Counted from the first letter of the stretch, positions 9,119 through 18,024 are shown. The stretch: 64,000 nt of DNA from an uncultured Parabacteroides sp. (GCA_937894065.1 CALCST010000018.1:1-64000), one strand, 5' to 3'. The notes: generated from the letters alone by a model not told the origin. Made by a program: numbers and translations.

Positions 9119-9721
9119 ATGTATCAAAGAAAGGAAAGTGCCAAGAATACGTATTATCCTTCATTTCTATGTATGGAGGTAGATACACCAGACTATCTGG
9201 ATGCATTGATGCGGATGCCGTTTGACGAACGTACAGAAGCTGCCTTCTTACATGAATATATACACTATCTGCAAGACCTTACAACGGTTTCAGGGAACGC
9301 CCGTATAGAAACGATTGTAGATCAGGTCAAATGGATTGTTGGTGATGTTGCTAAGCATAAGAATAAATTGAAACTACCTCTGGATCCAAATGATACATGG
9401 GCTTATAATATGAAGCCTAACGCTTCTAGCTTAAAGCTCTGTAAAGGTGATTTTAAATTAAAAAATAAATCCGGAAAAGACATTACTCCCAATATTGTAA
9501 CTCCTGTATCTTTCAGTTTGGTTAATGTTACGATTAACCTAGCGAATGGAACGCATGTGAAAGGGGGCGCCCAAGCTATATTTATTTTTCAGGATAAAAA
9601 CGGTACGGAGTATAAGTATGCGGTCGGTGAACTTGCAATTTCTGAATCAATGGCTTACTTAATAGAAAACCATATCTATACTGATGTGTTGGCAAAGGTG
9701 GAGACTGTCCCTATATGGTAG
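9119..9721 (+). CDS. HExxH putative metallopeptidase, N-terminal part (frameshifted gene)
   Basis: This 200-residue frame has an HEYIH zinc motif (His45, Glu46, His49) inside AAFLHEYIHYLQDL and a downstream GELAISESMAYLIE segment (about 170-183) whose Glu could be the third zinc ligand, as in gluzincins. The end, ...VETVPIW, is abrupt, and the next gene starts 7 bases earlier in the other frame. Reading CC-TAT-ATG-GTA-GTT-CAG instead would continue naturally into that gene (PYMVVQKV...). I therefore regard the two as one protein of about 465 residues broken by a frameshift. Function unknown. Confidence 0.55.
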   Translation: MYQRKESAKNTYYPSFLCMEVDTPDYLDALMRMPFDERTEAAFLHEYIHYLQDLTTVSGNARIETIVDQVKWIVGDVAKHKNKLKLPLDPNDTWAYNMKPNASSLKLCKGDFKLKNKSGKDITPNIVTPVSFSLVNVTINLANGTHVKGGAQAIFIFQDKNGTEYKYAVGELAISESMAYLIENHIYTDVLAKVETVPIW

Positions 9722-10521
9722 TTCAGAAAGTTACAGAATACAAGTTAGGAAGAATGCTTGATGATCTGTCATTGATAGCAATATGTGATATTTGTTTGAT
9801 GTATTCGCTTCCAGGAAATGCTTTATACTATTTGTTAGAGGAGTTACAAACAATATCATGCCAGATAACACCTGCATTAATCTATTTGATAGGCCTTGGT
9901 CCTACCATTGGAAATAGATTTGGAAGGAATATGCCATGGATTTGTGAGTATATGAAAACTAATAGTCTCGCAAAGAAACAGATGTGTGACTATTTTACAC
10001 ATCCATATTGGGAGCAAATAGAAACAATTATTGGGCGAACATTTGATGATGTTCTGGCATATCGAACCAAACGTCCGACACTCTTCTTGGATATAGCATG
10101 TGGAGGAAGATTATTTAGAAATGAAGCATTTAAAACCACGATTGGCACATTGGGTTGCTTATCAGTGAAAACAAGTGCAGATTTAGTGTATAACTTTCTC
10201 CCTCGGTCATGTGAAGGTTTGAAAGTTGATGCCGACTGGTTCTTGTGTTTACATCAATTTTACAATCTTATGTTCACAAGTGATGCTGTTAGAACAGACC
10301 CTCATGGAAACAAATATATTGAGAAAGAGTGCGAATTGAAACAATGGTGTCATAATTGTTTTACAAAGAAAGGTGAGCTTGATTTAACGATGACAAGCTA
10401 TAATTGTAAATGCTCACCATGGCTTAATACTTCACCAGATAAAATGGCACAATGTTCTTTTGGTAGGTTATGGGGGGCATTTGATTTACTCCATATAAAA
10501 AAGTTGAAGACGAAGACTTGA
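9715..10521 (+). CDS. C-terminal part of the frameshifted HExxH protein
   Basis: This 268-residue frame overlaps the previous one by 7 bases. It begins MVVQKVTEYKLGRMLDDLSLIAICDICLMY, helical text that fits as a continuation of a metallopeptidase scaffold. It ends with a cysteine cluster (CELKQWCHNC ... CKCSPW ... C) that could bind zinc. No family recognised. Alone it lacks any catalytic motif. A TTTTTTT-tailed hairpin 120 bases downstream may end the transcript. Confidence 0.5.
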   Translation: MVVQKVTEYKLGRMLDDLSLIAICDICLMYSLPGNALYYLLEELQTISCQITPALIYLIGLGPTIGNRFGRNMPWICEYMKTNSLAKKQMCDYFTHPYWEQIETIIGRTFDDVLAYRTKRPTLFLDIACGGRLFRNEAFKTTIGTLGCLSVKTSADLVYNFLPRSCEGLKVDADWFLCLHQFYNLMFTSDAVRTDPHGNKYIEKECELKQWCHNCFTKKGELDLTMTSYNCKCSPWLNTSPDKMAQCSFGRLWGAFDLLHIKKLKTKT

Positions 10522-11086
10522 GAGCGGTGTATTGAATACCTCGCAACTGTCGCCAAGAAGCAAGTCGAAGATGCTCTTTGTCGATGATGGAGTGAATCTC
10601 CAAGGATATTCCGTAAATATTCCCCCCTTTCTTATAAATCAAGAGAAAAGTTTTACTTTACGTGAGCTTTTCTCTTATTTTTTTCGGCCAAATAGCCAGT
10701 CTTTGATTTTTACAGAATATTATTTAGTGTGAGTTAAATATAAACTGTAAATAATAATCAGAAAATGTACCATATAATAATTAAAAAATGGGCCTCTGTC
10801 ACTTGCAAAAATATCAAAATATTGGAACGTGACAAAGGATATTTTCCTCTTTTCATTTTTTTTGTTTAACAATTTCGTCTGCTTAAGTCTGTATGATTCA
10901 TCCGTTTTATGTAAAGCCTTACATAAGTCTGGAGATTCTGTAAGAAAGATTAATGCTAAAAAGAAGTAGTATCTACTGTAAAGAATTATAATTGAAACTG
11001 ACCCGGGTTAAAATGCATTTTTCTCTACTTGATTCTAATATATTTTTGATGGGTCAATTGGGAGTATAATAGTGGGGCAAACGACT
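10522..11086. other. spacer with terminator, otherwise unassigned
   Basis: Between the HExxH gene and the helicase N-terminal piece there are 565 bases. A terminator hairpin lies at 10641-10684. Short open frames on both strands at 10424-10732 overlap that hairpin and show no family likeness. 10740-11086 is AT-rich with no feature I can support. The junction with helicase sequence is at about 11087. Confidence 0.5.
10641..10684 (+). terminator. rho-independent terminator
   Basis: Perfect 10-base arms AAGAGAAAAG (10641-10650) and CTTTTCTCTT (10667-10676) are followed by ATTTTTTTT. It reads as a plus-strand terminator for the HExxH gene transcript. Confidence 0.7.
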
Positions 11087-11815
11087 TTATATTTTCCAGT
11101 CATCCAAGTACTTTGACGGCTGACCTGAAGTATCTACTTTCGGAAAAACAGTACCAGTATAGAGACCAGCAAAGTTCTCCATCGTGTAGTCAAGGGACAC
11201 CAGCTTGAACAGTGTCTTATAGTCAAACGTGCGGATCAGGTCGGTGTGCATCAGGAACTCCTTAGGGCATCCGCTGGCAATCATATAGCCAAGGTGCTGC
11301 ATCTTGATGGCATTGGTAAGGACACGATTGTAGCCATTGCCAGCATAGGAACCTTCTTTCCAGCCGAAAATGGAAGCCATAATGGACAATGATTCCTGCT
11401 CGTCAATGACGGTGGTATCACGTGCCACCACGTTGTTGTCAAAGAGGTAGTGTGAACAGAATCGGTGTACGTTTCCGACAAACAGGCTCATATCCCCTGA
11501 GGTTTGCAGTCTATCGAGTATTCGGGAGCGCATACCTCTGGCTGCCCTGTTCGTGAAGGTCAGGCAGAGCATGTCATCCAGCGACACACCGCATGAGAGG
11601 GCACGAACCACCCTTTCGGCAAGGATATCCGTCTTGCCGCATCCCGGAGGAGCCAGAACCAGGTGATAACCGCTGTCAAGGGTAATCACTTTCTTCTGGA
11701 ACTCGTCATTCTCATATTTCCTGTCGAAGGTATATGCCGGGTATTCGTAGAGAGGGTAGCTGCCTGGAGTAGGGATGCTACCATCTGGGGTAAGGGGTGT
11801 GTCGGTGGGTGTCAT
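11087..11815 (-). pseudogene. UvrD-type helicase, N-terminal fragment (piece 1 of 3)
   Basis: The fragment carries the ATP-binding start of a superfamily 1 helicase: a Q-motif area (NDEFQKKVITLDSGYHLV), Walker A (APPGCGKTDILAERV) and motif Ia (LCLTFTNRAARGM). A helical 1B-like region then runs to the break at 11087. It starts at an ATG 3 bases after the stop of the upstream 98-codon gene, so the helicase was the last gene of a minus-strand operon. Motifs II-VI are in the other two pieces. Alone it could bind nucleotide at most. Confidence 0.8.
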
Positions 11816-11818
11816 AGA

Positions 11819-12115
11819 TTATAGAAGGTTATAGTATTGTAGTGCTGTTTTTTTATCTTCTTCAGATATTCTCTTACTTAACAGAATAATTTGTAATGCT
11901 TCTTTCTGTTTATTCAATTCAAATATTTTTTTTGCCTTACTCAGTCTCGTTCTCTGTGAATTAATGGAAAAAGATGCATATCTAGGATATTTACTTGATA
12001 ATTCTTCTATAGTAATATTTTTATCCTTAATTAATTCTGGAAAAAGGATTTTGAGAAATATTTCCTTTCCGGATTTTTGAAGTAAAACATTAATAACTGT
12101 TGCTAAATTGTTCAT
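11819..12115 (-). CDS. small hypothetical protein upstream of the helicase
   Basis: This 98-residue protein of mostly alpha-helical, Lys/Ile/Leu-rich composition (MNNLATVINVLLQKSGKEIF...) has no family recognised. Its C terminus (ISEEDKKTALQYYNLL) is followed after 3 bases by the helicase start, so it was probably co-translated with the helicase. It is far more AT-rich than the helicase text. It may be an adaptor or regulator of that operon, but this rests on position alone. Confidence 0.55.
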   Translation of the reverse strand: MNNLATVINVLLQKSGKEIFLKILFPELIKDKNITIEELSSKYPRYASFSINSQRTRLSKAKKIFELNKQKEALQIILLSKRISEEDKKTALQYYNLL

Positions 12116-12159
12116 AGTTCATTTAAAATGTATTAGATTCAATATTATGATTTCATACA

Positions 12160-12768
12160 TTACAGATTATCACAAAATTTAGAAATAAATTCATTGTGAT
12201 TATGCATATCTATAGTAGTATATCCATACTTAATCCATTCTTCCTTAGATATCCCAAGAATACAAAGAGCTTCTTTTAATTTATCTCTACTCCAAAATTC
12301 CTCATAAAGAATAGTGTTCCAATAAGTAGTATTATCATGCCGATTGTTTGTTATAGGATCAACATATAATTTTTCAATCTGACCAATAGCTCTTGCACGT
12401 TCGAGGATTTCCATAAATTTATTTTCTGGAATATTGAAGAAACTAAGTGCTTCCCTTAATTTAATCGCATTGGAATTTATAAAACTATCAAAAGCTCTAG
12501 AAGTTTCATAATCTAACCCTAAAATCTTAGCTTTGCTAATTTCTGATAATATCGAGAATTTATTCTCCCTTTTCTCTTTATTCTCTTTAGATTCAGTACA
12601 TTTGTAAATAAAACAACTCAAAGAATCTGAAACATTACTTATATACTCTGCTGTAGCAGAACCATATTTTTCCAACTTCTTTTTTCTCTTCAATCTTTCA
12701 GAATTTGCATAGGTCATTATTGGCAAGAAAACAAAGAGAAAAATAAGGGTAATAATTATTGTGTACAT
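12160..12768 (-). CDS. membrane-anchored protein of unknown function
   Basis: The 202-residue product starts with a single hydrophobic segment (about residues 3-20) followed by a basic stretch (ERLKRKKKLEK). That predicts an inner-membrane anchor with the rest in the cytoplasm. The soluble part is helical, with two similar stretches, KLREALSFFNIPENKFMEIL and DKLKEALCILGISKEEWI, that may be a repeated small domain. No known family recognised. It lies in the AT-rich minus-strand run between the PD-(D/E)XK nuclease and the helicase. Confidence 0.55.
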   Translation of the reverse strand: MYTIIITLIFLFVFLPIMTYANSERLKRKKKLEKYGSATAEYISNVSDSLSCFIYKCTESKENKEKRENKFSILSEISKAKILGLDYETSRAFDSFINSNAIKLREALSFFNIPENKFMEILERARAIGQIEKLYVDPITNNRHDNTTYWNTILYEEFWSRDKLKEALCILGISKEEWIKYGYTTIDMHNHNEFISKFCDNL

Positions 12769-12814
12769 ATATTAGGCTTGTTTATGAAATATCAAATAAA
12801 TAATTATCAAAGGA

Positions 12815-13243
12815 TTACATTACAAAGAAATCACAGTCATAAACATCTGTATAGGAAGGGAACTCCACCCTCACACAGTAATTGCCGCAAACTATATATT
12901 TTTCAGATACGATAGTTCCGGTTTCTCCAGTGTTCGGATCTGTAACCTTGAAGCCTGGTACCATTTTGGCAAGTTCGGCTTTCATCTTGTTTGAGGTGAA
13001 AACAGTTATATTGCATCCACAATGTTCATAATAGACAAGTCCCATATCCATAGACCGTGTAGCCTGTTCAACTATATCCATGATTTCCTGTTTACTGAGT
13101 ATAGTTTCAGTTTCAAACTGCTGCACCTTTATATCGGGGAATTTCTTTATAAAATCTTGCTTTGTCATATTGGTAATGATGATATATTTGAATTTATAGT
13201 TTTTATAGGATATATTGACATGAATAGATTTTGATTTTGTCAC
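12815..13243 (-). CDS. hypothetical protein with cysteine pairs
   Basis: This is a protein of 142 residues from the first ATG, or 117 if translation starts at 13168 (MTKQDFIKKFPD), which I find more natural because the extra N terminus is low-complexity. It has CGC near the middle and CGNYC near the end, and a beta-rich C terminus (KYIVCGNYCVRVEFPSYTDVYDCDFF). No family recognised. It sits between the PD-(D/E)XK nuclease and a membrane-anchored protein on the same strand. Confidence 0.5.
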   Translation of the reverse strand: MTKSKSIHVNISYKNYKFKYIIITNMTKQDFIKKFPDIKVQQFETETILSKQEIMDIVEQATRSMDMGLVYYEHCGCNITVFTSNKMKAELAKMVPGFKVTDPNTGETGTIVSEKYIVCGNYCVRVEFPSYTDVYDCDFFVM

Positions 13244-13392
13244 AAAATCAAATACTTTATTAAATAATAGAATAATGACTCATTAATATTATTCAAAGCA
13301 TCTCCTATACTCTTCTTTCTAACTCTCATTCTTTTAGTATTATTTACATAAGGAGTAGACAGTTTAGAAAGAAGAGCAGGAAGTGACAGAAT

Positions 13393-14661
13393 TTATTTAT
13401 TATTTAATTCTAGTGCATATTGAACTAGAGCTTTAAATGATTCATAGATTTCATCCTCATTTTTATATGCCCAAATAGGCCAGTTATCAGCAACCTGCAT
13501 CATATTTGTATATTTATAGTCGTTGAACATTTTACATGTCTTATCATAAGCATCTTTATAAGATGCCTTTGAACAAATTATGCCATAGCATAAACATTTA
13601 TCAGACTCTATTATATTTGCATCGTATTCAATATGAAAATTGACCTTTAAATCTCTAATCATTAAACTTAAACCAATCTGAACAAATCTATTTTCTACTT
13701 CTTTAATGTTATAGATTTCAGCTTCTTTGAAGTCCTCTTTCATTTTGAGTATCAGTTTATTAAGAACATTCACATAATATTCTTTTCTTTTATTCCGTTC
13801 TTCATCTAATAGTTCATTAATATATTTATCCAATTCTTTTATATTGTCTATCTGATTATTCAACTTTATAATGTTGTCACTAGGAGAATCCCCAAGCCCC
13901 AACTGTTTAAACAACTCGCTTTTAATTTCATTATGCATAGGTGTGTATATATTAGATGTTTCACAATATATTTCCAGATAATCTTTGTACTGTAATATTC
14001 CAGAAATCAGATATTTTTCATTTTCCTGAGGGTTCAACTGGTTAAGCCAGGAAATAATGTCATTTGAGAAATTTCCTACTTTGAACCTATTACCCAATGT
14101 TTCTATTATATTATTATTACCATCCTGGTCTGTTAATGAACCTACAGAAGGAATGGAATAATCATTCTTGTTTAAATATAAAACATATATATGTTCAATG
14201 CTTCTACCCAGTTTACTTATAGCTATATCAAATACATATCTATAAATCTGCCTGTACTGTTCCACTGCATTGTTTACTTTATTCTCTACGATAATGCAGT
14301 CCTTATCATTATAAAGAATAAGATCTATGTGACTATCCTTGTCTCCAAATTCCTTTTCGATGATAAAATCATTATTATCACAATCTACATCAGGGAAAAA
14401 GAACTTAATAAAGTCCTTTCTGATATTTTGGTGATGCAATAAATCACATAATATTCGGCTATGCCCTGTTTCTCTTAACTTACCTCTGGCCGAAGAGGTG
14501 ATTACATTAAAATGAAAAGGTAACTTTGAGATCTTTTCTTGTTTACTATATGCAACAGAATTGGCAAGAGAAATAGTATGTCTCAAAATGTGATTTTTTG
14601 TACAAATTATATCATTTGCTAAAAACATACATTTATCTAGTTCTTCAATAGTAGTGCTCAT
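13393..14661 (-). CDS. PD-(D/E)XK nuclease superfamily protein
   Basis: This 422-residue protein is of the PDDEXK_4 type. The core reads RETGHSRILCDLL (Glu64), then HIDLILYND (Asp113) and IIVENKVNNAVEQYRQIYRY (Glu126-x-Lys128), the classical E...D...ExK order, with the following helix typical of this family. The rest is helical. Members are found in phage-defence and mobile islands and are thought to cut DNA; the substrate here is unknown. It is intact and first of a minus-strand run that ends with the helicase N-terminal piece, so it may be what is left of a nuclease-helicase system. Confidence 0.75.
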   Translation of the reverse strand: MSTTIEELDKCMFLANDIICTKNHILRHTISLANSVAYSKQEKISKLPFHFNVITSSARGKLRETGHSRILCDLLHHQNIRKDFIKFFFPDVDCDNNDFIIEKEFGDKDSHIDLILYNDKDCIIVENKVNNAVEQYRQIYRYVFDIAISKLGRSIEHIYVLYLNKNDYSIPSVGSLTDQDGNNNIIETLGNRFKVGNFSNDIISWLNQLNPQENEKYLISGILQYKDYLEIYCETSNIYTPMHNEIKSELFKQLGLGDSPSDNIIKLNNQIDNIKELDKYINELLDEERNKRKEYYVNVLNKLILKMKEDFKEAEIYNIKEVENRFVQIGLSLMIRDLKVNFHIEYDANIIESDKCLCYGIICSKASYKDAYDKTCKMFNDYKYTNMMQVADNWPIWAYKNEDEIYESFKALVQYALELNNK

Positions 14662-14677
14662 ATCTGTTATTCAAATA

Positions 14678-15117
14678 TTATTTTCGATTGGGGTGAATAT
14701 TCTCTTCAGTTAAATAATTGTATATTGTCTGTTTTACTTTGATACCGGTTATTTCCATAATCTTCGGTATAGTAGTGCCGGCTTTGTAAAGCTGGATGAC
14801 GGCTTCCTTCTTCGGCTTCCTTATCCTGGCACCTTCCTGTCTTCCGAACTTGACCCCTCGTTTTTGGGCTGCCTCGATTCCGGCTTTGCATCCTTCGAGA
14901 ATAAGATTGTGGTTATACTCGGCCAGTGATGCGAGTATCTGCATGGTAAATCTGCCGACAGCAGATGACGTATCGAGATTGTCCTGAAGGGAAACAAGTT
15001 TGATACGGAGTATTTCCAGATTGGCGCTTGATGCAATCAGCATTATTCAGTGCATTTACCTGAGAAAAAGGTTCTAATTTCTCGTACTCACCCTGGTATA
15101 CCTATTTTCTCTCGCAT
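14678..15117 (-). pseudogene. serine recombinase (resolvase/invertase) with internal deletion
   Basis: The C-terminal part is clear: LVSLQDNLDTSSAVGRFTMQILASLAEYNHNLI, GIEAAQKRGVKFGR, then a C-terminal HTH (KKEAVIQLYKAGTTIPKIMEITGI). Upstream, other frames still show RYTRVSTR (the catalytic Ser region) and QVNALNNADC. Between these and the C-terminal part about 75 residues of the catalytic domain are missing, and the frame changes at least once. The open frame from 15043 therefore has no catalytic serine. Confidence 0.7.
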
Positions 15118-15233
15118 ACTCTAAATTATATTTAATTTTCCAAAGTTAACAGATTTAGACTTGATAAACAATAGAAATGTAATTAAAATCCTCTAAGAAA
15201 TAAATAGAGTGATAATTATATTTACAATAGGGA
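15118..15233. other. short AT-rich spacer
   Basis: Nothing recognised between the recombinase remnant and the terminator at 15234. Confidence 0.4.
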
Positions 15234-15282
15234 AGAAAAAAGACTTAATGCCTCAAATAAAGAAACATTGAGTCTTTTTTCT
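15234..15282 (-). terminator. terminator after the primase/helicase gene
   Basis: Perfect 12-base arms AGAAAAAAGACT (15234-15245) and AGTCTTTTTTCT (15271-15282). The arms themselves carry the T-run, so it could end transcription on either strand; the gene ending at 15361 on the minus strand is the obvious client. Confidence 0.6.
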
Positions 15283-15360
15283 GAATTATGATGAAAATTT
15301 GATGAATTATAAATCATTGATTCCCTTTTGTTTAAATACAATATTCATCGTTTCATCAAA

Positions 15361-16566
15361 TCATCGGAACTTTTTAAGAAATTCTTTTGTAATGGTATAA
15401 TAGCGGCCAGTTTTCTTTTCTTCCCGATACGGAGGCCCAGGAGGAAAGTTTTTTATAAAGGTTGAATAAGCAAGAGAATTGTCTGTAGGTGTAAGTCTCC
15501 AGTTCCTTTTTAAAATGTTTCGAATCTGATAGGTTTCAACCTTGATATTACTAAGTAATAATAACTGCTGAATGTCATTAATACAGAAAGTCAATTTATC
15601 CTGGCTCATGGTATCCATGATATTTATGCAGATTTCAGCGAGATCTATTTCTGTATGATTCCTGCTACAATTGATAATTCTGTCGAGAGCTGGCGTATGT
15701 ATCAGTTGCGGATTGAACCACATTCTACTTTCTTTGTCCGTAGTAAGTTGACGGTGTTGAAGAAAGTAAAGAAATGCTGGAATTTCCGTGATTAGTTTTT
15801 GAAGAAAACTCGTATCGTCATTTTTGAGAGGATTAATTTTTCGCACCCAATAACGTGTTTCTCCCGGTTCTATAAGAACAGGGGTATCTTCATTATTGGA
15901 ACACATGATGAATTTACCAAAAAATTGCACTTCACAGCGGTCTTTACCCTTTGCTTCAATCTTGTATACACTTGCTGTACTTAGATTCTTTAATCGTTCA
16001 GAATCCTCTCTGCGGTTAAGTAATACTTCGTCAACTCCAATAAGTAATTTGCCGGCCCAATCAGCGTTGAACTGGCTACGAAAATCTTCGTTGGTGTTAA
16101 ATGTGACGTTATCCTGAAAGATTGCTTTCAGAAAATTCAGAAAGGTACTTTTACCGGTGTTTCTTTCTTGAGAAACCAAAAGTAGAATTGGTAGTTTCTG
16201 TACTGGATTGAGATAAAGAAGCTGAAAGTAATCCATACCTAACTCATAATGTTCCCCGAAAATATGAAGAATAAGTTCTTGTATGTGTGGGAACTTCCCT
16301 TTTTGTGGGGTATGGGAAATCGGCTCATACAGATTAAGGAACGAGCCAATATTCCTCTTATAATCTACGTGACTTGGTACCGTGCAGAAGCCATCGTATT
16401 TAGGAACACTTGCTATGAAGTCTTTCCCATGATCATAACGTAAAGTCCCCATACTCCAAGGGACTCTACGCTTGGCAAATGTACCATTAATAAGAGGCTG
16501 AAAAACTATTTTATAGAGTGTGGTACCAACTCTTACGTATTCATCTGTCATTTCAATTTTTCCCAT
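15361..16566 (-). CDS. SF3-like primase/helicase of an integrative element
   Basis: This 401-residue protein has a D5/P4-like superfamily 3 helicase core: Walker A (SQERNTGKSTF, about 132-142), Walker B (KLLIGVDE, about 173-180) and motif C (GKFIMCSNN, about 217-225). Proteins of this kind unwind the element's own DNA at replication or mobilisation. ATG at 16566 is chosen because GGAGGA lies about 9 bases upstream, a rare clear Shine-Dalgarno here. An upstream ATG at 16584 would overlap the preceding gene. It follows the excisionase-like gene after 2 bases. No primase zinc motif is seen, so priming activity is uncertain. Confidence 0.75.
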   Translation of the reverse strand: MGKIEMTDEYVRVGTTLYKIVFQPLINGTFAKRRVPWSMGTLRYDHGKDFIASVPKYDGFCTVPSHVDYKRNIGSFLNLYEPISHTPQKGKFPHIQELILHIFGEHYELGMDYFQLLYLNPVQKLPILLLVSQERNTGKSTFLNFLKAIFQDNVTFNTNEDFRSQFNADWAGKLLIGVDEVLLNRREDSERLKNLSTASVYKIEAKGKDRCEVQFFGKFIMCSNNEDTPVLIEPGETRYWVRKINPLKNDDTSFLQKLITEIPAFLYFLQHRQLTTDKESRMWFNPQLIHTPALDRIINCSRNHTEIDLAEICINIMDTMSQDKLTFCINDIQQLLLLSNIKVETYQIRNILKRNWRLTPTDNSLAYSTFIKNFPPGPPYREEKKTGRYYTITKEFLKKFR

Positions 16567-16568
16567 AT

Positions 16569-16943
16569 CTAAAATTCCTCCCATCCTGATTTTGGTTTAT
16601 GTTTTACTCCTTTTTGTATTTCTTTGTATAGGCTCTCTTTGTCAATCGGTTTTTTCCTGCTTTTTTCCATCCACTCCATAAGTTCTGTACGTTTGAATTT
16701 AAGCATTTTCCCAGGTTGATAATAGGGAATTTTATTTGCCTGAACAAGAGCATAAACCGTTGGCTTAGCAAGGCTTAGTATCTCACAAGCCTCGTTAATA
16801 CCAATCATTTCTTCCTTTGCTGCTGTCTGTCTCTTTAATAACTGCTTCATCTCATTAATAGAAATCGTCAGTTCTTCCACCTTCTCCAATAGAAAAGCTG
16901 TGGCTTGAGGTAATTCCTCGAAATTTAATTTCATCTTCATCAT
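16569..16943 (-). CDS. excisionase-like helix-turn-helix protein
   Basis: This is a 124-residue protein. An N-terminal coiled region (AFLLEKVEELTISINEMKQLLKRQ) is followed by a MerR/excisionase-type HTH (IGINEACEILSLAKPTVYALVQANKIPYYQPGKMLKFKRTELMEWM, about 47-92). Such small proteins in Bacteroides elements act as excision factors or regulators next to the replication helicase. It overlaps or abuts the primase/helicase start. The upstream spacer holds a repeated GTTAACC motif (16983-17017) that may be its operator. Confidence 0.75.
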   Translation of the reverse strand: MMKMKLNFEELPQATAFLLEKVEELTISINEMKQLLKRQTAAKEEMIGINEACEILSLAKPTVYALVQANKIPYYQPGKMLKFKRTELMEWMEKSRKKPIDKESLYKEIQKGVKHKPKSGWEEF

Positions 16944-16982
16944 TTTAAATTGATTTTCAGCAAAGAAAGATGGTGTATTATT

Positions 16983-17017
16983 GGTTAACTGGTGGATTAT
17001 AAGTTAACCAATGGATA
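16983..17017. promoter_or_regulatory. paired GTTAAC motif upstream of the excisionase-like gene
   Basis: GGTTAACTGGTGGAT (16983-16997) is followed by AGTTAACCAATGGATA (17002-17017), an imperfect direct repeat. A third copy, AAGTTAACCACAGGATA, lies at 19325-19341 upstream of the integrase gene. It is a candidate binding site for an element-encoded HTH protein; the function is inferred from recurrence only. Confidence 0.4.
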
Positions 17018-17034
17018 GTAATGTTTTTTCTATA

Positions 17035-17823
17035 TTAATCCCTTGAAAAGGGAAGAGATTGTGCAACGAGCGGTGTTCCGATAGGAATAATTTTTATTGT
17101 AAACCGTCCTTCATTACAGGTGAGTTTGCTGGAAATGGTCAGTATTTCTGTATCTTCAAGCATAAGCTGAAAACTTTTTTTGATGAAATGTGCTATTTGC
17201 ATGTTTGAGCATCCTAACCGTTTCCCGATATTTCTAGCTAAATGGTATAAATCTTTTGATGTAACTCCATTCAAACGACGTAATACAGCTGTCTTTATTT
17301 CTGTTTTATTGTTTAAGGCCATAATATTTTCTTTCATGACACTCATTTCATTGCTTGTCAGTATATCTTTGAAAGTAGCTTCAAAATAAGACATGACTTC
17401 TTTTATTGTATCATCTTTTTCTTTTTTGATACGTTCTCTATCCAATCTTACTTCTTCCTCATGAGAGTACAATATAGAATTTTCTGTCTTTTCTTTATCA
17501 TCATCAATGGTTTTATGAAATAGTTTCATCGATAGTCTACCATTCCTTTTCGTATTTCCCTGTATTTTGTTAATTCTTTTACTTCTTTGATCTTGTAATA
17601 CATCAATAAAATTACATATTGTAGGTACAATATATTTACAGTAAGCTGTTTCAACCATAAATATGATTGTAATAAAAAGTAGGGTAGTGAAGAGTGAGTA
17701 TAATACAAGATCCAGACTATGTGGAGAGTTTCCTTTCAATATCAGATATCTGGGAATTGAGGTAATTGAACATATTGCAGTTACATATATTACAGCAAAA
17801 TGGAATAAATTTAATCTTTTCAT
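17035..17823 (-). CDS. two-pass membrane protein of the integrative element
   Basis: This 262-residue protein has two hydrophobic segments near residues 8-28 and 41-60. A highly charged region follows (HEEEVRLDRERIKKEKDD) and then a helical cytoplasmic domain (KDLYHLARNIGKRLGCSNMQIAHFIKKSF) that resembles an HTH but is not assigned. No family recognised. It lies between the integrase and the excisionase-like gene on the same strand and is as AT-rich as they are. Confidence 0.55.
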   Translation of the reverse strand: MKRLNLFHFAVIYVTAICSITSIPRYLILKGNSPHSLDLVLYSLFTTLLFITIIFMVETAYCKYIVPTICNFIDVLQDQRSKRINKIQGNTKRNGRLSMKLFHKTIDDDKEKTENSILYSHEEEVRLDRERIKKEKDDTIKEVMSYFEATFKDILTSNEMSVMKENIMALNNKTEIKTAVLRRLNGVTSKDLYHLARNIGKRLGCSNMQIAHFIKKSFQLMLEDTEILTISSKLTCNEGRFTIKIIPIGTPLVAQSLPFSRD

Positions 17824-18024
17824 AATTAGTGATTTTTTATTATTGATTTTGATGCAAATATATTTTTGAAGTATCAGAAATTAAAGGAAATGATTACAAA
17901 ATGTCTGGTTTTTAATATAATATAAGTATCATACTTCGTGAAATCACCAATCATACTTATAAAAAAACGAACAAAGAAAATTTACATTTTTAACTGTATT
18001 TTGTATTGTTACATAAATGAAAAA
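17824..18024. other. AT-rich spacer
   Basis: No gene supported. The terminator of the integrase gene follows at 18025. Confidence 0.4.

Noticed and set aside
10532..10732. Short plus-strand frame, and a minus-strand one, between the HExxH gene and the helicase
   Set aside because: Both overlap a strong terminator hairpin; no family likeness that I can support.
5455..14661. Reading the helicase plus ATPase or nuclease genes as a Gabija system
   Set aside because: Gabija pairs a TOPRIM-OLD GajA with a UvrD-like GajB. The ATPase here is paired with an HNH gene on the other strand, and no TOPRIM is present.
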